Origin: JAEUMD01 sp050250815
GTDB taxonomy: Bacteria; Pseudomonadota; Alphaproteobacteria; Rhizobiales; Hyphomicrobiaceae
Direction: 5' to 3'
Length of the DNA: 14,306 nt
Assembly: GCA_050250815.1 (NCBI GenBank)
Contig: JBFWNY010000056.1
Location: 1-14,306 of the forward strand
The notes below the pieces were generated by a model, which was given only the letters and a program-made list of their open reading frames with translations, did no database searches and was not told the DNA's origin. Positions within the stretch are counted from its first letter, which is position 1; each line of letters begins with the position of its first letter. This document shows positions 5,894 to 13,595 of this stretch, one piece after another. Position numbers and translations under genes: made by a program.

Positions 5894-7465
5894 ATGCAAA
5901 GTGACCGCGGTGGCGAGCTGCTAACTACCAAGGAAATGGCCCGCGCGGACGCAGCCGCCGTGGCTGCCGGCGTGCCGTCCCTGACACTCATGGAGAACGC
6001 CGGTCTAGCCGTCGCAGACGCCGCTTGGCGGCATCTGGCACGCGGCGACCATGTCGTCGTGATGTGCGGACCGGGCAATAACGGCGGTGACGGCTTCGTA
6101 GCCGCACGCCATCTTGCGGAGCGCGGCTGCAATGTGAACGTGGCTCTGCTGGGCGACCGCGCGGCTCTCAGAGGCGACGCCGCGGAAATGGCGCGCCGCT
6201 GGACCGGCAACGTCGCGCTCTTACACTCGTCTGTGCTGTCGCCGGCTAAGGTTGTCGTTGATTCGATCTTCGGTGCGGGCCTCACGCGCGACGTCGATGG
6301 CGTCGTCGCAGACATGGTGCGCGCCCTCAACGAGCGACCGAGCGGCGTGCACGTGATCGCTGTGGACGTGCCCTCGGGCATCGACGGCGATACGGGAGCG
6401 GAGCGCGGCATCGCTGTACGCGCCGATGAGACTGTCACGTTTTTTCGTTTGAAGCCGGGTCATGTCCTGCTTCCCGGCCGCCGCTTGTGCGGGCCCGTCA
6501 CCGTAGCCGACATCGGCATCCCTTCCGACGTGCTGATCGAGATCGCACCCAAGGCGCACTTGCTGCATGCTGGGAGCGGAGCCGATATCGCTGCCGAGTT
6601 TCCCTGGCGCACGCTTGCAGCTCACAAGTATGTGCACGGCCACGTGGTCGTCGTCTCTGGTCCGGCATTCCAAACCGGCGCGGCGCGACTTGCTGCGCGC
6701 GGCGCCTTGCGTGCCGGTGCCGGGCTCGTCACCGTCGCGTCACCGACTTCGTCGCTCATCGAGAACGCAGCGCATCTGACGGCCATCATGCTGCGAGCCT
6801 GCACCGGCGCCCGCGACCTCACCAATATGCTTGCGGACAAGCGCAAGAATACCACCCTGATCGGACCCGGGGCCGGTTCTGGATCGGAAACCGCCGAGAT
6901 GGTTCTTGCCGCACTGGGCAGCGGCGCGGCCGCCGTGCTCGACGCGGATGCGCTGACGTCGTTCGCCGGCGCGGAGATCGAAGGTGTGGGACTTGGATTC
7001 ACGTCGAAGCCCGAACAGCATCAGCATACCCCGGCCGCGTTGTTCGAAGCCATCCGGGCCATGCCAAACCGCGCCGTCGTCATGACACCTCACGAAGGCG
7101 AATTCGCGCGCCTGTTCGGCAAACCCAATCCCCTTTCGTCCAAGCTCGACCGGGCAAGAGACGCCGCCGCGCAATCGGGTGCCACGATCGTTCTCAAGGG
7201 TGCCGACACCGTCATCGCCGGACCGCAAGGCATCGCGGCAATCGATACCAACGCGCCGCCATGGCTGGCGACTGCTGGCTCGGGCGACGTACTCGCCGGC
7301 TACGTCGCCGGACTTCTGGCACAGGGCATGCCTGCCTTCGAGGCCGCCTGCGCGGCCGTTTGGCTGCATGGGGAATGCGCCAACGTTTTCGGTCCGGGCC
7401 TCATCGCGGAGGACCTTCCCGAAATGCTGCCGCGCGTGCTGAGCGCGCTCCACGCCGGCCTCTGA
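5894..7465 (+). CDS. nnr: Bifunctional NAD(P)H-hydrate repair enzyme Nnr (epimerase + dehydratase)
   Basis: Repairs NADHX and NADPHX, the hydrated, inactive forms of the nicotinamide cofactors. The N-terminal YjeF_N/NnrE domain (about 1-215) epimerises S and R forms. The C-terminal NnrD domain (about 235-520) dehydrates the S form using ADP or ATP. Visible motifs: GPGNNGGDGF 59-68 and VDVPSGIDGD 157-166 in the epimerase; HKYVHGH 244-250, GPGAGSG 324-330, TPHEGEFARL 398-407 and the ATAGSGDVLAG nucleotide/catalytic loop 459-469 in the dehydratase. The 523-residue length fits a full fusion. The ATG at 5894 is chosen because it begins the conserved domain and has AAGGAG 12-13 bases upstream; a GTG at 5849 would add 15 residues. 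About 20 residues (358-380) between DADAL and TPHEGE look like an insert relative to shorter homologues. Divergent from glnB. Confidence 0.96.
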   Translation: MQSDRGGELLTTKEMARADAAAVAAGVPSLTLMENAGLAVADAAWRHLARGDHVVVMCGPGNNGGDGFVAARHLAERGCNVNVALLGDRAALRGDAAEMARRWTGNVALLHSSVLSPAKVVVDSIFGAGLTRDVDGVVADMVRALNERPSGVHVIAVDVPSGIDGDTGAERGIAVRADETVTFFRLKPGHVLLPGRRLCGPVTVADIGIPSDVLIEIAPKAHLLHAGSGADIAAEFPWRTLAAHKYVHGHVVVVSGPAFQTGAARLAARGALRAGAGLVTVASPTSSLIENAAHLTAIMLRACTGARDLTNMLADKRKNTTLIGPGAGSGSETAEMVLAALGSGAAAVLDADALTSFAGAEIEGVGLGFTSKPEQHQHTPAALFEAIRAMPNRAVVMTPHEGEFARLFGKPNPLSSKLDRARDAAAQSGATIVLKGADTVIAGPQGIAAIDTNAPPWLATAGSGDVLAGYVAGLLAQGMPAFEAACAAVWLHGECANVFGPGLIAEDLPEMLPRVLSALHAGL

Positions 7466-7566
7466 CAGCCCTCCACGATCCTGCCTCAGCGACGTCTCAC
7501 TCTTCCGGCACCATCGTGTCTGGGCGTCAGGCCCATTGGGGGCACGCCGAAGGAACAGACTTGTTC

Positions 7567-8460
7567 ATGCAGCCGACGAGGCACACAGACCGCCACCCTA
7601 TCCTGACGCTCTGTGTCGGCACCGTGCTGATCGCGGCTCTGTCGCTCGCACCTGCTGAAGCAAACGCCGACACACTGGCCTATCCATGGCCGCGCGCCTC
7701 TCAGAATAACGATACGCTGAGCGAGCGCATCCCGCCTCCCGAGGGATTCGTACGGCGACCTGTGCCCGCTGGCAGCTTCGCCGACTTTCTGCGTTCGCTG
7801 CCGCTGGCACCCCGAGGCAGCCTCGTCGTCCACTACGACGGCACACCGCGCGTGGCGCAGAGCGTCCACGTCGCAGTCGTCGATATCGACATCGGCGACC
7901 GTGACCTGCAGCAGTGCGCCGATTTCGTCATGCGGTTGCGCGCAGAGTGGCTGTGGAGCCAGGGCGCCAAGGATGAAATCGCCTTCAACTATACCGGTGG
8001 CGGACGCGTGCCCTACCTGCGCTTCGCGCGCGGCGAACGCCCCAGCGAGGACGGCCGTCGCTGGCGCCGCTCGGGCACGCCGGACGACAGCTACGCCGGT
8101 CTGCGCCGTTACCTCACACAGGTGTTCGCATACGCGGGCACGGCCTCGCTTGAAAAGGAGCTCGACGACGTCTCTGCCAGTGGCACTCCGCAGATCGGTG
8201 ACGTGGTCGTCAAGGGCGGCTTTCCCGGACACGCCGCCTTGGTCGCCGACGAAGTCGAGAACCCGCGGACGGGCGAGCGGCGTTTCCTGCTCGTGCAAGG
8301 CTACATGCCGGCACAAAGCCTCCACGTTCCGCGCAACCCAGACTCAGACACCGGCTCTCCCTGGTACGCGGCGCCGATCCGCTGGCCACTGCGCACACCC
8401 GAATGGTCGTTCCCAGAGGGCAGCTTGAAGCGCTGGCCGGCGCATCCCAATCGCCGGTAA
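7567..8460 (+). CDS. Exported DUF4846 domain protein
   Basis: A 297-residue protein with an N-terminal export signal: a basic start, hydrophobic core at about residues 11-28 and a likely cleavage site near Ala-Asn-Ala (about 32-34), so it is probably periplasmic. The mature part matches the DUF4846 pattern: QCADFVMRLRAE (116-127), AFNYTGG (139-145), VFAYAGTASLEKEL (186-199), GDVVVKGGFPGHA (211-223), VQGYMPAQSLHV (243-254), PWY and TPEW near the end. A conserved Cys117 and His222 are placed like a papain/NlpC-type pair, but no activity is established. The ATG at 7567 has AAGGA 12 bases upstream; a TTG at 7561 would have better spacing and add two residues. It lies 101 bases after nnr and may be cotranscribed. 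It ends only 6 bases from the stop of the convergent aminotransferase gene. Confidence 0.85.
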   Translation: MQPTRHTDRHPILTLCVGTVLIAALSLAPAEANADTLAYPWPRASQNNDTLSERIPPPEGFVRRPVPAGSFADFLRSLPLAPRGSLVVHYDGTPRVAQSVHVAVVDIDIGDRDLQQCADFVMRLRAEWLWSQGAKDEIAFNYTGGGRVPYLRFARGERPSEDGRRWRRSGTPDDSYAGLRRYLTQVFAYAGTASLEKELDDVSASGTPQIGDVVVKGGFPGHAALVADEVENPRTGERRFLLVQGYMPAQSLHVPRNPDSDTGSPWYAAPIRWPLRTPEWSFPEGSLKRWPAHPNRR

Positions 8461-8466
8461 GGACAG

Positions 8467-9573
8467 TCAGACCCGCGCGTCAGAAAGGCTCGAGCGCAGC
8501 GCCTCCGCGAAGAGATCGATGTCGCGATCGAGACCGCAAGAAACGCGGATGCAGCGATTGAGCGGCGCCACCCCCGGCATGCGCACGAACACGTCCTGCG
8601 CCAGGACGCCATCGAGCACCTGCTTGGCGAATGCCCCGTCGCGTCCACAGTCGATGGCGACGAAGTTGGTTGCCGACGGCAGCGGCCGCAGCCCATTCCG
8701 CCGGGCGACATCGCTGATGCGCTCCCGTGCCCGTGCAATGCGTCCGACCGCCTCGCGCAGATACGCCTGGTCCTGCAACGCCGCCAGCGCACCGACCTGG
8801 CCGACGCGGTTGATGCCGTAGTGGTTGCGCGCCTTCTCGAATTCGGCAATCAGATCCGGGGCCCCGAAGCAATAGCCGATGCGGGCGCCTGCGAGGCCAT
8901 AGGCTTTAGAGAAGGTACGATAGCGCAGCACGTTGGCGCGGCCCGTACCGATCGCCGGCATCGTGCCTTCCGGCGCCGTATCGCCGTAGGCTTCGTCGAG
9001 GATCAGCAGCATCGTCTCTGGCACGCGCTCAATCAGCCGGCGCACCTCTTCTTCCGGCCACCACGAGCCCATCGGGTTGTCGGGGTTCGACAGGTAGAGC
9101 ACGCGCGCCTTTTCCCGGATCGCCGTGTCGAGCAGTCGCTCGATGTCCTCACGGTCATCGCGGTAGGCGACCTTGACGAGACGCCCCGCATGCATCGCCA
9201 CATGGAAGTTGAAGGTCGGATAAGCACCGTCGGATGTGACGACCACATCGCCCGGTGACAGCACGACGTGCAGCGTGAGGCCCAGAAGGCCATCGATGCC
9301 CTCGCCGATGACAACGCCGGTGATGTCGAGACCATGATGACGGGCGATCGCCGCGCGCAACTCGTAGCTCTCGGGATCGGCATACATCCAGTTCTGGGCG
9401 GCAGAGCGCTCCATCACGGCGACGGCTTTGGGCGAGGGTCCGAACACGCTCTCGTTGGCGCCGATGCGCGCGCGGAAAGGGCGGCCTGAACGTCGCGACA
9501 GCGCCTCGGGACCGACGAATGGCACCGTCGGCGGAATGGCACGGATGCGAGCGTTGACGAGGGGATGGCTCAT
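8467..9573 (-). CDS. PLP-dependent aminotransferase, HisC-like (class I/II)
   Basis: A fold-type I pyridoxal-phosphate aminotransferase of 368 residues resembling histidinol-phosphate aminotransferase. Landmarks: ANESVFGPSPKA (39-50, the HisC 'NENPxGPSP' region), GEGIDGLLGLT (90-100), the Tyr118-containing SDGAYPTFNFH, SNPDNPMGS (162-170) contacting the cofactor ring, Asp193 in LDEAYGD, and the Schiff-base Lys223 in TFSKAYGLAG. The C-terminal IRVSCG carries the carboxylate-binding Arg. The ATG at 9571-9573 has GGAGG 9 bases upstream, so the upstream open extension to 9711 is not used. It follows the DUF1489 gene by 34 bases and is probably cotranscribed. Substrate unknown: there are no histidine-pathway neighbours, so it may be a HisC paralogue with another amino acid or phosphate ester as substrate. 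Confidence 0.88.
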   Translation of the reverse strand: MSHPLVNARIRAIPPTVPFVGPEALSRRSGRPFRARIGANESVFGPSPKAVAVMERSAAQNWMYADPESYELRAAIARHHGLDITGVVIGEGIDGLLGLTLHVVLSPGDVVVTSDGAYPTFNFHVAMHAGRLVKVAYRDDREDIERLLDTAIREKARVLYLSNPDNPMGSWWPEEEVRRLIERVPETMLLILDEAYGDTAPEGTMPAIGTGRANVLRYRTFSKAYGLAGARIGYCFGAPDLIAEFEKARNHYGINRVGQVGALAALQDQAYLREAVGRIARARERISDVARRNGLRPLPSATNFVAIDCGRDGAFAKQVLDGVLAQDVFVRMPGVAPLNRCIRVSCGLDRDIDLFAEALRSSLSDARV

Positions 9574-9607
9574 GGAATGCCGCCTCCGGCGCGGCGGCGC
9601 GACTTGA

Positions 9608-10048
9608 TCAGATGAGGCCCAGCTCCGCAAGCTCCCGGCGCATGCCTGCCGGCATTCCCGCAAGGCCGTCAGCTGATGCACCTTCCAAGTCTGGTGGCGC
9701 GTCAGCGGCATCGAGGTATCGCCAGCCCTGGAAGGCGCGCCGCGGCACGGGACGGACAGAAACGAGTGCGGTGTCCAGAAGCAGATGGCAGCAGGGCGTG
9801 CCGTCCTTCTTCTGCCCCTCCGCGAATCCGACGAGCCGCTGGCGCGCCTGGATCGTGCCGCGGATCACCCAGTAGAGCGATCCGCCATCGAGCAGCTCTT
9901 CCTGTCGGCGAGGCGCCTGAAACGTAGCGTGGAACAGCTGCGGCTTCGACTTGGCGCGGCGCATGTCGGCCAACCTGGCAGCCTGCCACTCTGCCAGATC
10001 CTCGATCGAGGCAGCTCCCACGCACAGCTTGACAAGATGCAGCGACAT
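9608..10048 (-). CDS. DUF1489 family protein
   Basis: A 146-residue protein that fits DUF1489, a small alphaproteobacterial family of unknown function. It starts MSLHLVKLCVGA and has the conserved middle ELLDGGSLYWVIRGTIQARQ (positions about 52-71), then HLLLDTALVSVRPVPRRAFQGWRYL (about 87-111), with a mostly polar C-terminus. No signal peptide or membrane segment is visible, so it should be cytosolic. The ATG at 10046-10048 has a G-rich GGGGG stretch about 5-8 bases upstream; GTG and TTG codons just before it are less likely starts. It precedes the aminotransferase gene on the same strand and probably shares its transcript. The family match is from recalled sequence pattern. Confidence 0.82.
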   Translation of the reverse strand: MSLHLVKLCVGAASIEDLAEWQAARLADMRRAKSKPQLFHATFQAPRRQEELLDGGSLYWVIRGTIQARQRLVGFAEGQKKDGTPCCHLLLDTALVSVRPVPRRAFQGWRYLDAADAPPDLEGASADGLAGMPAGMRRELAELGLI

Positions 10049-10196
10049 GCTCACCCCCAAACCATCGCAAATTCAGCCGTCTGGCCGGCTTCGGGTTTCG
10101 TCAGCGCACAGCGGTCGCCCGGTGCAGCGGCTCCATACGCACCAGGCGGCACACCGGCAGTCTACCTGAGTGACCTCCCTACCCTACGGCTTGACC

Positions 10197-11096
10197 TCAT
10201 GGCTTGCGGAACTTGAGCGTCATGCGATCACTTTCGCCGATTTCCAGATATTTCTGGCGGTCGCGGTCCTTGAGCCGCAGCGATGGCGGCAAGGTCCAAA
10301 CGCCTTCGGGGTGCCGGCGCCCGTCGCGCGGATTGGCGTTGATCTCGGAACTGTCGACAAACTCGAAGCCGGCGCGCTGCGCCATCTGCTTGACCTGCTC
10401 CTCCTGAACATATCCCGACAGGGCCTGCGGATCGGGAAAATCGTCAGGGTTCGCGCGATGCTCGACGACGCCGAGAATGCCGCCGGGCTTCAGCGCATTG
10501 AACATGGCGCGGAACATCGCTGCCTCGAAGCCGAACTTCATCCAGTTGTGCACGTTGCGGAAGGTGAGCACCAGATCGGCCGAGCCTTCAGGGGCAATGG
10601 CGGTCTTGGTTTGCGAGAGTTCGGTCACGACGACCTTGTCGAAAAGCTCCGGACGGCGGGCCAGCTTCTCGTCGTAGCGCGCGATCGCCTCCTGGACGCG
10701 CATGTCCTTGGCGTCACGGTTCCGGCCCGCGGCATAGTAGCGGCCCCTTGCGCGGACGAAGGGCGCGATGATGTCCGTGTACCAGCCGCCGCCCGGCCAG
10801 ATCTCGACGACCACCGTATCGTGCTTCAATCCGAAGAAGGCCAGGGTCTCGCGCGGATTACGGTATCGGTCGCGCGCCTGATCGCTTGCACCGCGGTGGT
10901 CGCCATCGATAATCGACTGCAATGACGGCAGTGTGCGTGCTGCACCCGCGGGCGTCTCTGCAGTGGAGGGCTGCGTGAACGCGAGCACAAAAGGCAGCGC
11001 GAGGGCCGCGTGCATTGTCCAGCGCGGGCGCAATCTCTCGCCATGGGCCGCTTTCACCCTTGCGCGTTCTCCCCCCGTGATCGAACGCAGCCGCAT
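10197..11096 (-). CDS. Exported predicted SAM-dependent methyltransferase (COG4798-like)
   Basis: A class I methyltransferase-fold protein of 299 residues. Motif I is VVVEIWPGGGWYTD (95-108), a variant typical of the 'predicted methyltransferase' group; acidic/loop positions follow at VLTFRNVHNW (176-185) and the LKPGG motif at 202-206, then VVEHRA. A long basic N-region is followed by a hydrophobic stretch (about 29-40) and a likely cleavage site after Ser-Thr-Ala (44-46), so the protein appears exported, which is odd for a SAM-using enzyme. I chose the ATG at 11094-11096 because GGAGA/GGAGG lie just upstream and a promoter candidate (11128-11155) excludes the earlier ATG at 11138. An ATG at 11015 would leave a short signal peptide but has no ribosome site. 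Divergent from the spermidine-synthase-like gene; 148 bases upstream of the DUF1489 gene. Substrate unknown. Confidence 0.82.
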   Translation of the reverse strand: MRLRSITGGERARVKAAHGERLRPRWTMHAALALPFVLAFTQPSTAETPAGAARTLPSLQSIIDGDHRGASDQARDRYRNPRETLAFFGLKHDTVVVEIWPGGGWYTDIIAPFVRARGRYYAAGRNRDAKDMRVQEAIARYDEKLARRPELFDKVVVTELSQTKTAIAPEGSADLVLTFRNVHNWMKFGFEAAMFRAMFNALKPGGILGVVEHRANPDDFPDPQALSGYVQEEQVKQMAQRAGFEFVDSSEINANPRDGRRHPEGVWTLPPSLRLKDRDRQKYLEIGESDRMTLKFRKP

Positions 11097-11127
11097 CGCC
11101 TCCGTCTCCAACCATCCCCGTTCGGCA

Positions 11128-11155
11128 ATGATACGCATGGACGGCCATAGGACAA
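11128..11155 (-). promoter_or_regulatory. Candidate sigma-70 promoter for the exported methyltransferase
   Basis: On the minus strand TTGTCC (11155-11150) and TATCAT (11133-11128) match 4/6 and 5/6 of the -35 and -10 consensus with a 16-base spacer. The start would lie near 11121, about 25 bases before the chosen ATG at 11096. The remaining divergent region up to 11283 must also hold the promoter of the opposite gene, which I could not pick out. Confidence 0.4.
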
Positions 11156-11283
11156 CCCGCTGCTGACTGCAATTTCTGGGACGGGAACAACCCCGCCGAA
11201 CACGAGATGGTTGCACCACGCACGCTTCGTCCGCTAGGCACGGATCAGAGCTTGCGCCGAGGTCCGCACGGGAGCCCGCCCTC

Positions 11284-12867
11284 ATGACGACGACCGTGAA
11301 CGATCAGGCCTCGCCACAGGACGCGCTTGCCTCCGAGCACCGGTTCGGAACCGGCTTCTATCTCGCTCTCGTCACGCTCTCGGCCGCCATGGGACTCGCC
11401 GTCGAGATTATCGCCGGCCGGATGATCGCACCCTACGTGGGCATGTCGCTCTACACCTGGACGGCCATAATCGCCGTCGTGCTCGCAGGCTTCTCACTCG
11501 GACACTGGTTTGGCGGGCGCATTGCGATGCTGACCGCTCCCCGCGCCGCTCGATCGGCCGGACTGGCGCTCCTCGGCGCGGCCGCGACCACGGCAGCAAG
11601 CCTCGTCCTCATTCGCGCCATAACGCCAGCCCTTCTCGCCGCCAACCTCGGCTCTGTGCCCACGATCCTCGTCCTGACGACCCTGCTGTTCTTTGCGCCC
11701 AGCATGTTCGTCGGCATCCCTTCACCGGTACTGACCAAACTCGCTATCGATGCAGCGCCCGGGCGCATGGGACATACGCTGGGCCTGTTCTACGCCGCCG
11801 GTGCGCTAGGCTCCATCCTGGGCACGCTGGCGGCCGGCTACGTCATGATCTCTTGGCTCGGTACGCAGCTCTCGCTGCTGGTGATCGCGATTGCCTATGC
11901 CGCAATGGGCCTGGCGCTCGTCGCCAAGGCAGCGCACCTGGGTGCGCGTCCGGTTGCCGGTGATCTGGCAAAACCACTCGGCGCACTTCTTCTGCTCGCC
12001 GCAGCAGGCGCAGCTGCTGCCCATCGTTTCGACGCGCTCGTGCCATCGTGTGCGGTCGAGAGCCAGTACTACTGCCTCCGCATCGACGACGTTTCCGCCA
12101 ATGTCGGAGCGGAGGCCCGCGTACTCGTGCTCGATCACCTCGCCCACGGCATCAACGTGCGCGATGCTGCCGACGCCCTCGTCAGCCCGTACGCCGCATT
12201 GCAGAGCGCACTCATCGAGACGCATCTCACCACCGCTGCAACGATGCGCGCGTTCTTCGTCGGTGGCGGCGCCTATACGGTGCCGCGCGCACTGTCGCAT
12301 CGCTTTCCAGCCGCGCGCATCATCGTCGCCGAGATCGATCCGGCCGTAACGGGCGTCGCCCGCCAGCACATGTGGTTCGAGCCCGGGCCCTCGATCCACA
12401 TCCGGCATCTCGACGCGCGCCGTGCGCTCGCAGCGCTGCCCGCGGGCAGCCTCGACGTCGTTGTCGGCGATGCATTCCACGACATAGCGGTGCCTCCACA
12501 TCTGGTGACGCGCGAGTTCATGAGCCTCGTTGCGCAGCGTCTCGATGCGGGGGGCATCTACGTGATGAACGTCGTAGACAGCTCCAGGTCCCCAAGGCTA
12601 GCGGCGAGCCTTGCTGCTACGCTCGAGGGGTTGTTTCCCGTCGTCGAGCTGTGGAGCGAGCGCGATGACGGCAACACGAGCCGCCGATCGACGATGGTTC
12701 TGTTTGCCGGTCCCAGGTCGTCGCCTGCATCGCGGCTGACCCTCGGAGACGGGACCGTATGGGAACGCTGGACGAATGAGCGGGTTGCCAAAGCTGCCGC
12801 CGGGCTCGGAGCCATGGTTCTGACCGACGACTTCGCCCCCGTCGACCGCATCATCGGCGTCGAATGA
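11284..12867 (+). CDS. Membrane protein with spermidine-synthase-like C-terminal domain
   Basis: A 527-residue fusion. Residues about 22-247 contain roughly seven hydrophobic membrane segments (near 24-46, 58-80, 92-114, 124-146, 168-190, 194-215, 231-247), as in the 'fused MFS/spermidine synthase' proteins. Residues about 255-525 form a polyamine-synthase-like Rossmann domain: ESQYYCLRID (259-268) as the leading strand, GGGAYT (327-332) in place of GGGDG, VAEIDP (348-353), DARRAL (377-382) and GDAFHD (395-400) in place of the catalytic DSTDP-type motif. The altered motifs suggest it does not make spermidine, and the real substrate is unknown. The ATG at 11284 has GGGAG 9 bases upstream. It is divergent from the exported methyltransferase, and its stop is 8 bases from the convergent lolD stop. 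Confidence 0.85.
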   Translation: MTTTVNDQASPQDALASEHRFGTGFYLALVTLSAAMGLAVEIIAGRMIAPYVGMSLYTWTAIIAVVLAGFSLGHWFGGRIAMLTAPRAARSAGLALLGAAATTAASLVLIRAITPALLAANLGSVPTILVLTTLLFFAPSMFVGIPSPVLTKLAIDAAPGRMGHTLGLFYAAGALGSILGTLAAGYVMISWLGTQLSLLVIAIAYAAMGLALVAKAAHLGARPVAGDLAKPLGALLLLAAAGAAAAHRFDALVPSCAVESQYYCLRIDDVSANVGAEARVLVLDHLAHGINVRDAADALVSPYAALQSALIETHLTTAATMRAFFVGGGAYTVPRALSHRFPAARIIVAEIDPAVTGVARQHMWFEPGPSIHIRHLDARRALAALPAGSLDVVVGDAFHDIAVPPHLVTREFMSLVAQRLDAGGIYVMNVVDSSRSPRLAASLAATLEGLFPVVELWSERDDGNTSRRSTMVLFAGPRSSPASRLTLGDGTVWERWTNERVAKAAAGLGAMVLTDDFAPVDRIIGVE

Positions 12868-12875
12868 CGGCTTCT

Positions 12876-13583
12876 TCAGGCGCCACGCTCGCCGGTGACG
12901 TCGCGCAGCAGGCCGTCCTCCAGCCGCAACACACGGTCCATCCGGTAAGCCAATTCGAGATTGTGGGTCGCGATGAGTGCCGCAACACCGTGCTCGCGAA
13001 TGAGACCTATCAGCTCGTGAAACACGCGCTCCGACGTTTTCGGATCGAGGTTGCCTGTTGGCTCGTCGGCGAGAATGAGGCGCGGTCCGTTGGCGAGCGC
13101 ACGCGCAATCGCGGTGCGCTGCTGCTCGCCGCCCGATAGCTCAGCCGGCCGATGGTCCAGCCGCTCAGCAAGCCCCATTGTCCCCAGCAGCGCACGGCCG
13201 CGCGCCTCTGCGTCCGCTCTCCTTCGGCCGAGGATCATCTGCGGAATGACGACGTTCTCCAGCGCGGAAAATTCCGCCAGCAGCTGGTGGAACTGGTAGA
13301 CGAAGCCCATCTCGGCACGGCGGACCGCCGTGCGCTCCTGGTCGTCCATGCGCGCGCAATCGCGGCCGTTCACCAGCACGTGGCCGCTGTCGGGCTGCTC
13401 CAGCAGACCCGCGATGTGCAGCAGGGTCGACTTGCCGGCGCCCGAGGGGCCAACCAGTGCCACCGCCTCGCCCGCCATAAGTCTGGCGGAAGCACCATTG
13501 AGCACACTGATCTGCCTGTGGCCCTGCCGGAAGGCACGGCGCAGGTCGGCCAGTTCGAGGACAGGGCGCGATTGATCGTGCAT
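12876..13583 (-). CDS. lolD: Lipoprotein-releasing system ATP-binding protein
   Basis: The ATPase of the LolCDE-type ABC complex that extracts mature lipoproteins from the inner membrane and hands them to LolA. The 235 residues carry Walker A GPSGAGKST (45-53), a Q-loop with VYQFHQLL (95-102), signature LSGGEQQR (149-156), Walker B LILADEPTGNLD (169-180) and the switch His207 in ATHNLE. The EFSALENV segment after the Q-loop is typical of LolD. The ATG at 13581-13583 follows the permease stop by 12 bases, so the two are clearly one operon, with the ribosome site GAAGG inside the junction. The general MacB/LolD subfamily is certain; the LolD assignment rests on the permease neighbour and the motif details. 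Confidence 0.93.
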   Translation of the reverse strand: MHDQSRPVLELADLRRAFRQGHRQISVLNGASARLMAGEAVALVGPSGAGKSTLLHIAGLLEQPDSGHVLVNGRDCARMDDQERTAVRRAEMGFVYQFHQLLAEFSALENVVIPQMILGRRRADAEARGRALLGTMGLAERLDHRPAELSGGEQQRTAIARALANGPRLILADEPTGNLDPKTSERVFHELIGLIREHGVAALIATHNLELAYRMDRVLRLEDGLLRDVTGERGA

Positions 13584-13595
13584 CAGCCTTCATCC

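Noticed and set aside
2765..7534. 13-base exact repeat GGGCGTCAGGCCC at 2765-2777 and 7522-7534
   Set aside because: One or two exact 13-base repeats are expected by chance in a 14-kb GC-rich window, and the flanks do not match.
6487..7566. Upstream extension of the DUF4846 frame through the nnr gene
   Set aside because: It overlaps the NnrD domain in another frame with an Arg-rich shadow composition; the signal peptide at 7567 marks the true start.
9574..9711. Upstream extension of the aminotransferase frame
   Set aside because: It overlaps the 3' end of the DUF1489 gene; the ATG at 9573 has a GGAGG ribosome site and starts the conserved region.
10049..10196. 148-base gap between the methyltransferase and DUF1489 genes
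   Set aside because: I looked for a terminator, small gene or clear promoter on both strands and found only weak self-complementary pieces.
11097..11285. Upstream extension of the methyltransferase frame to 11285
   Set aside because: Its N-terminus has no family likeness, it fills the divergent promoter region, and a ribosome site and promoter candidate favour 11096.
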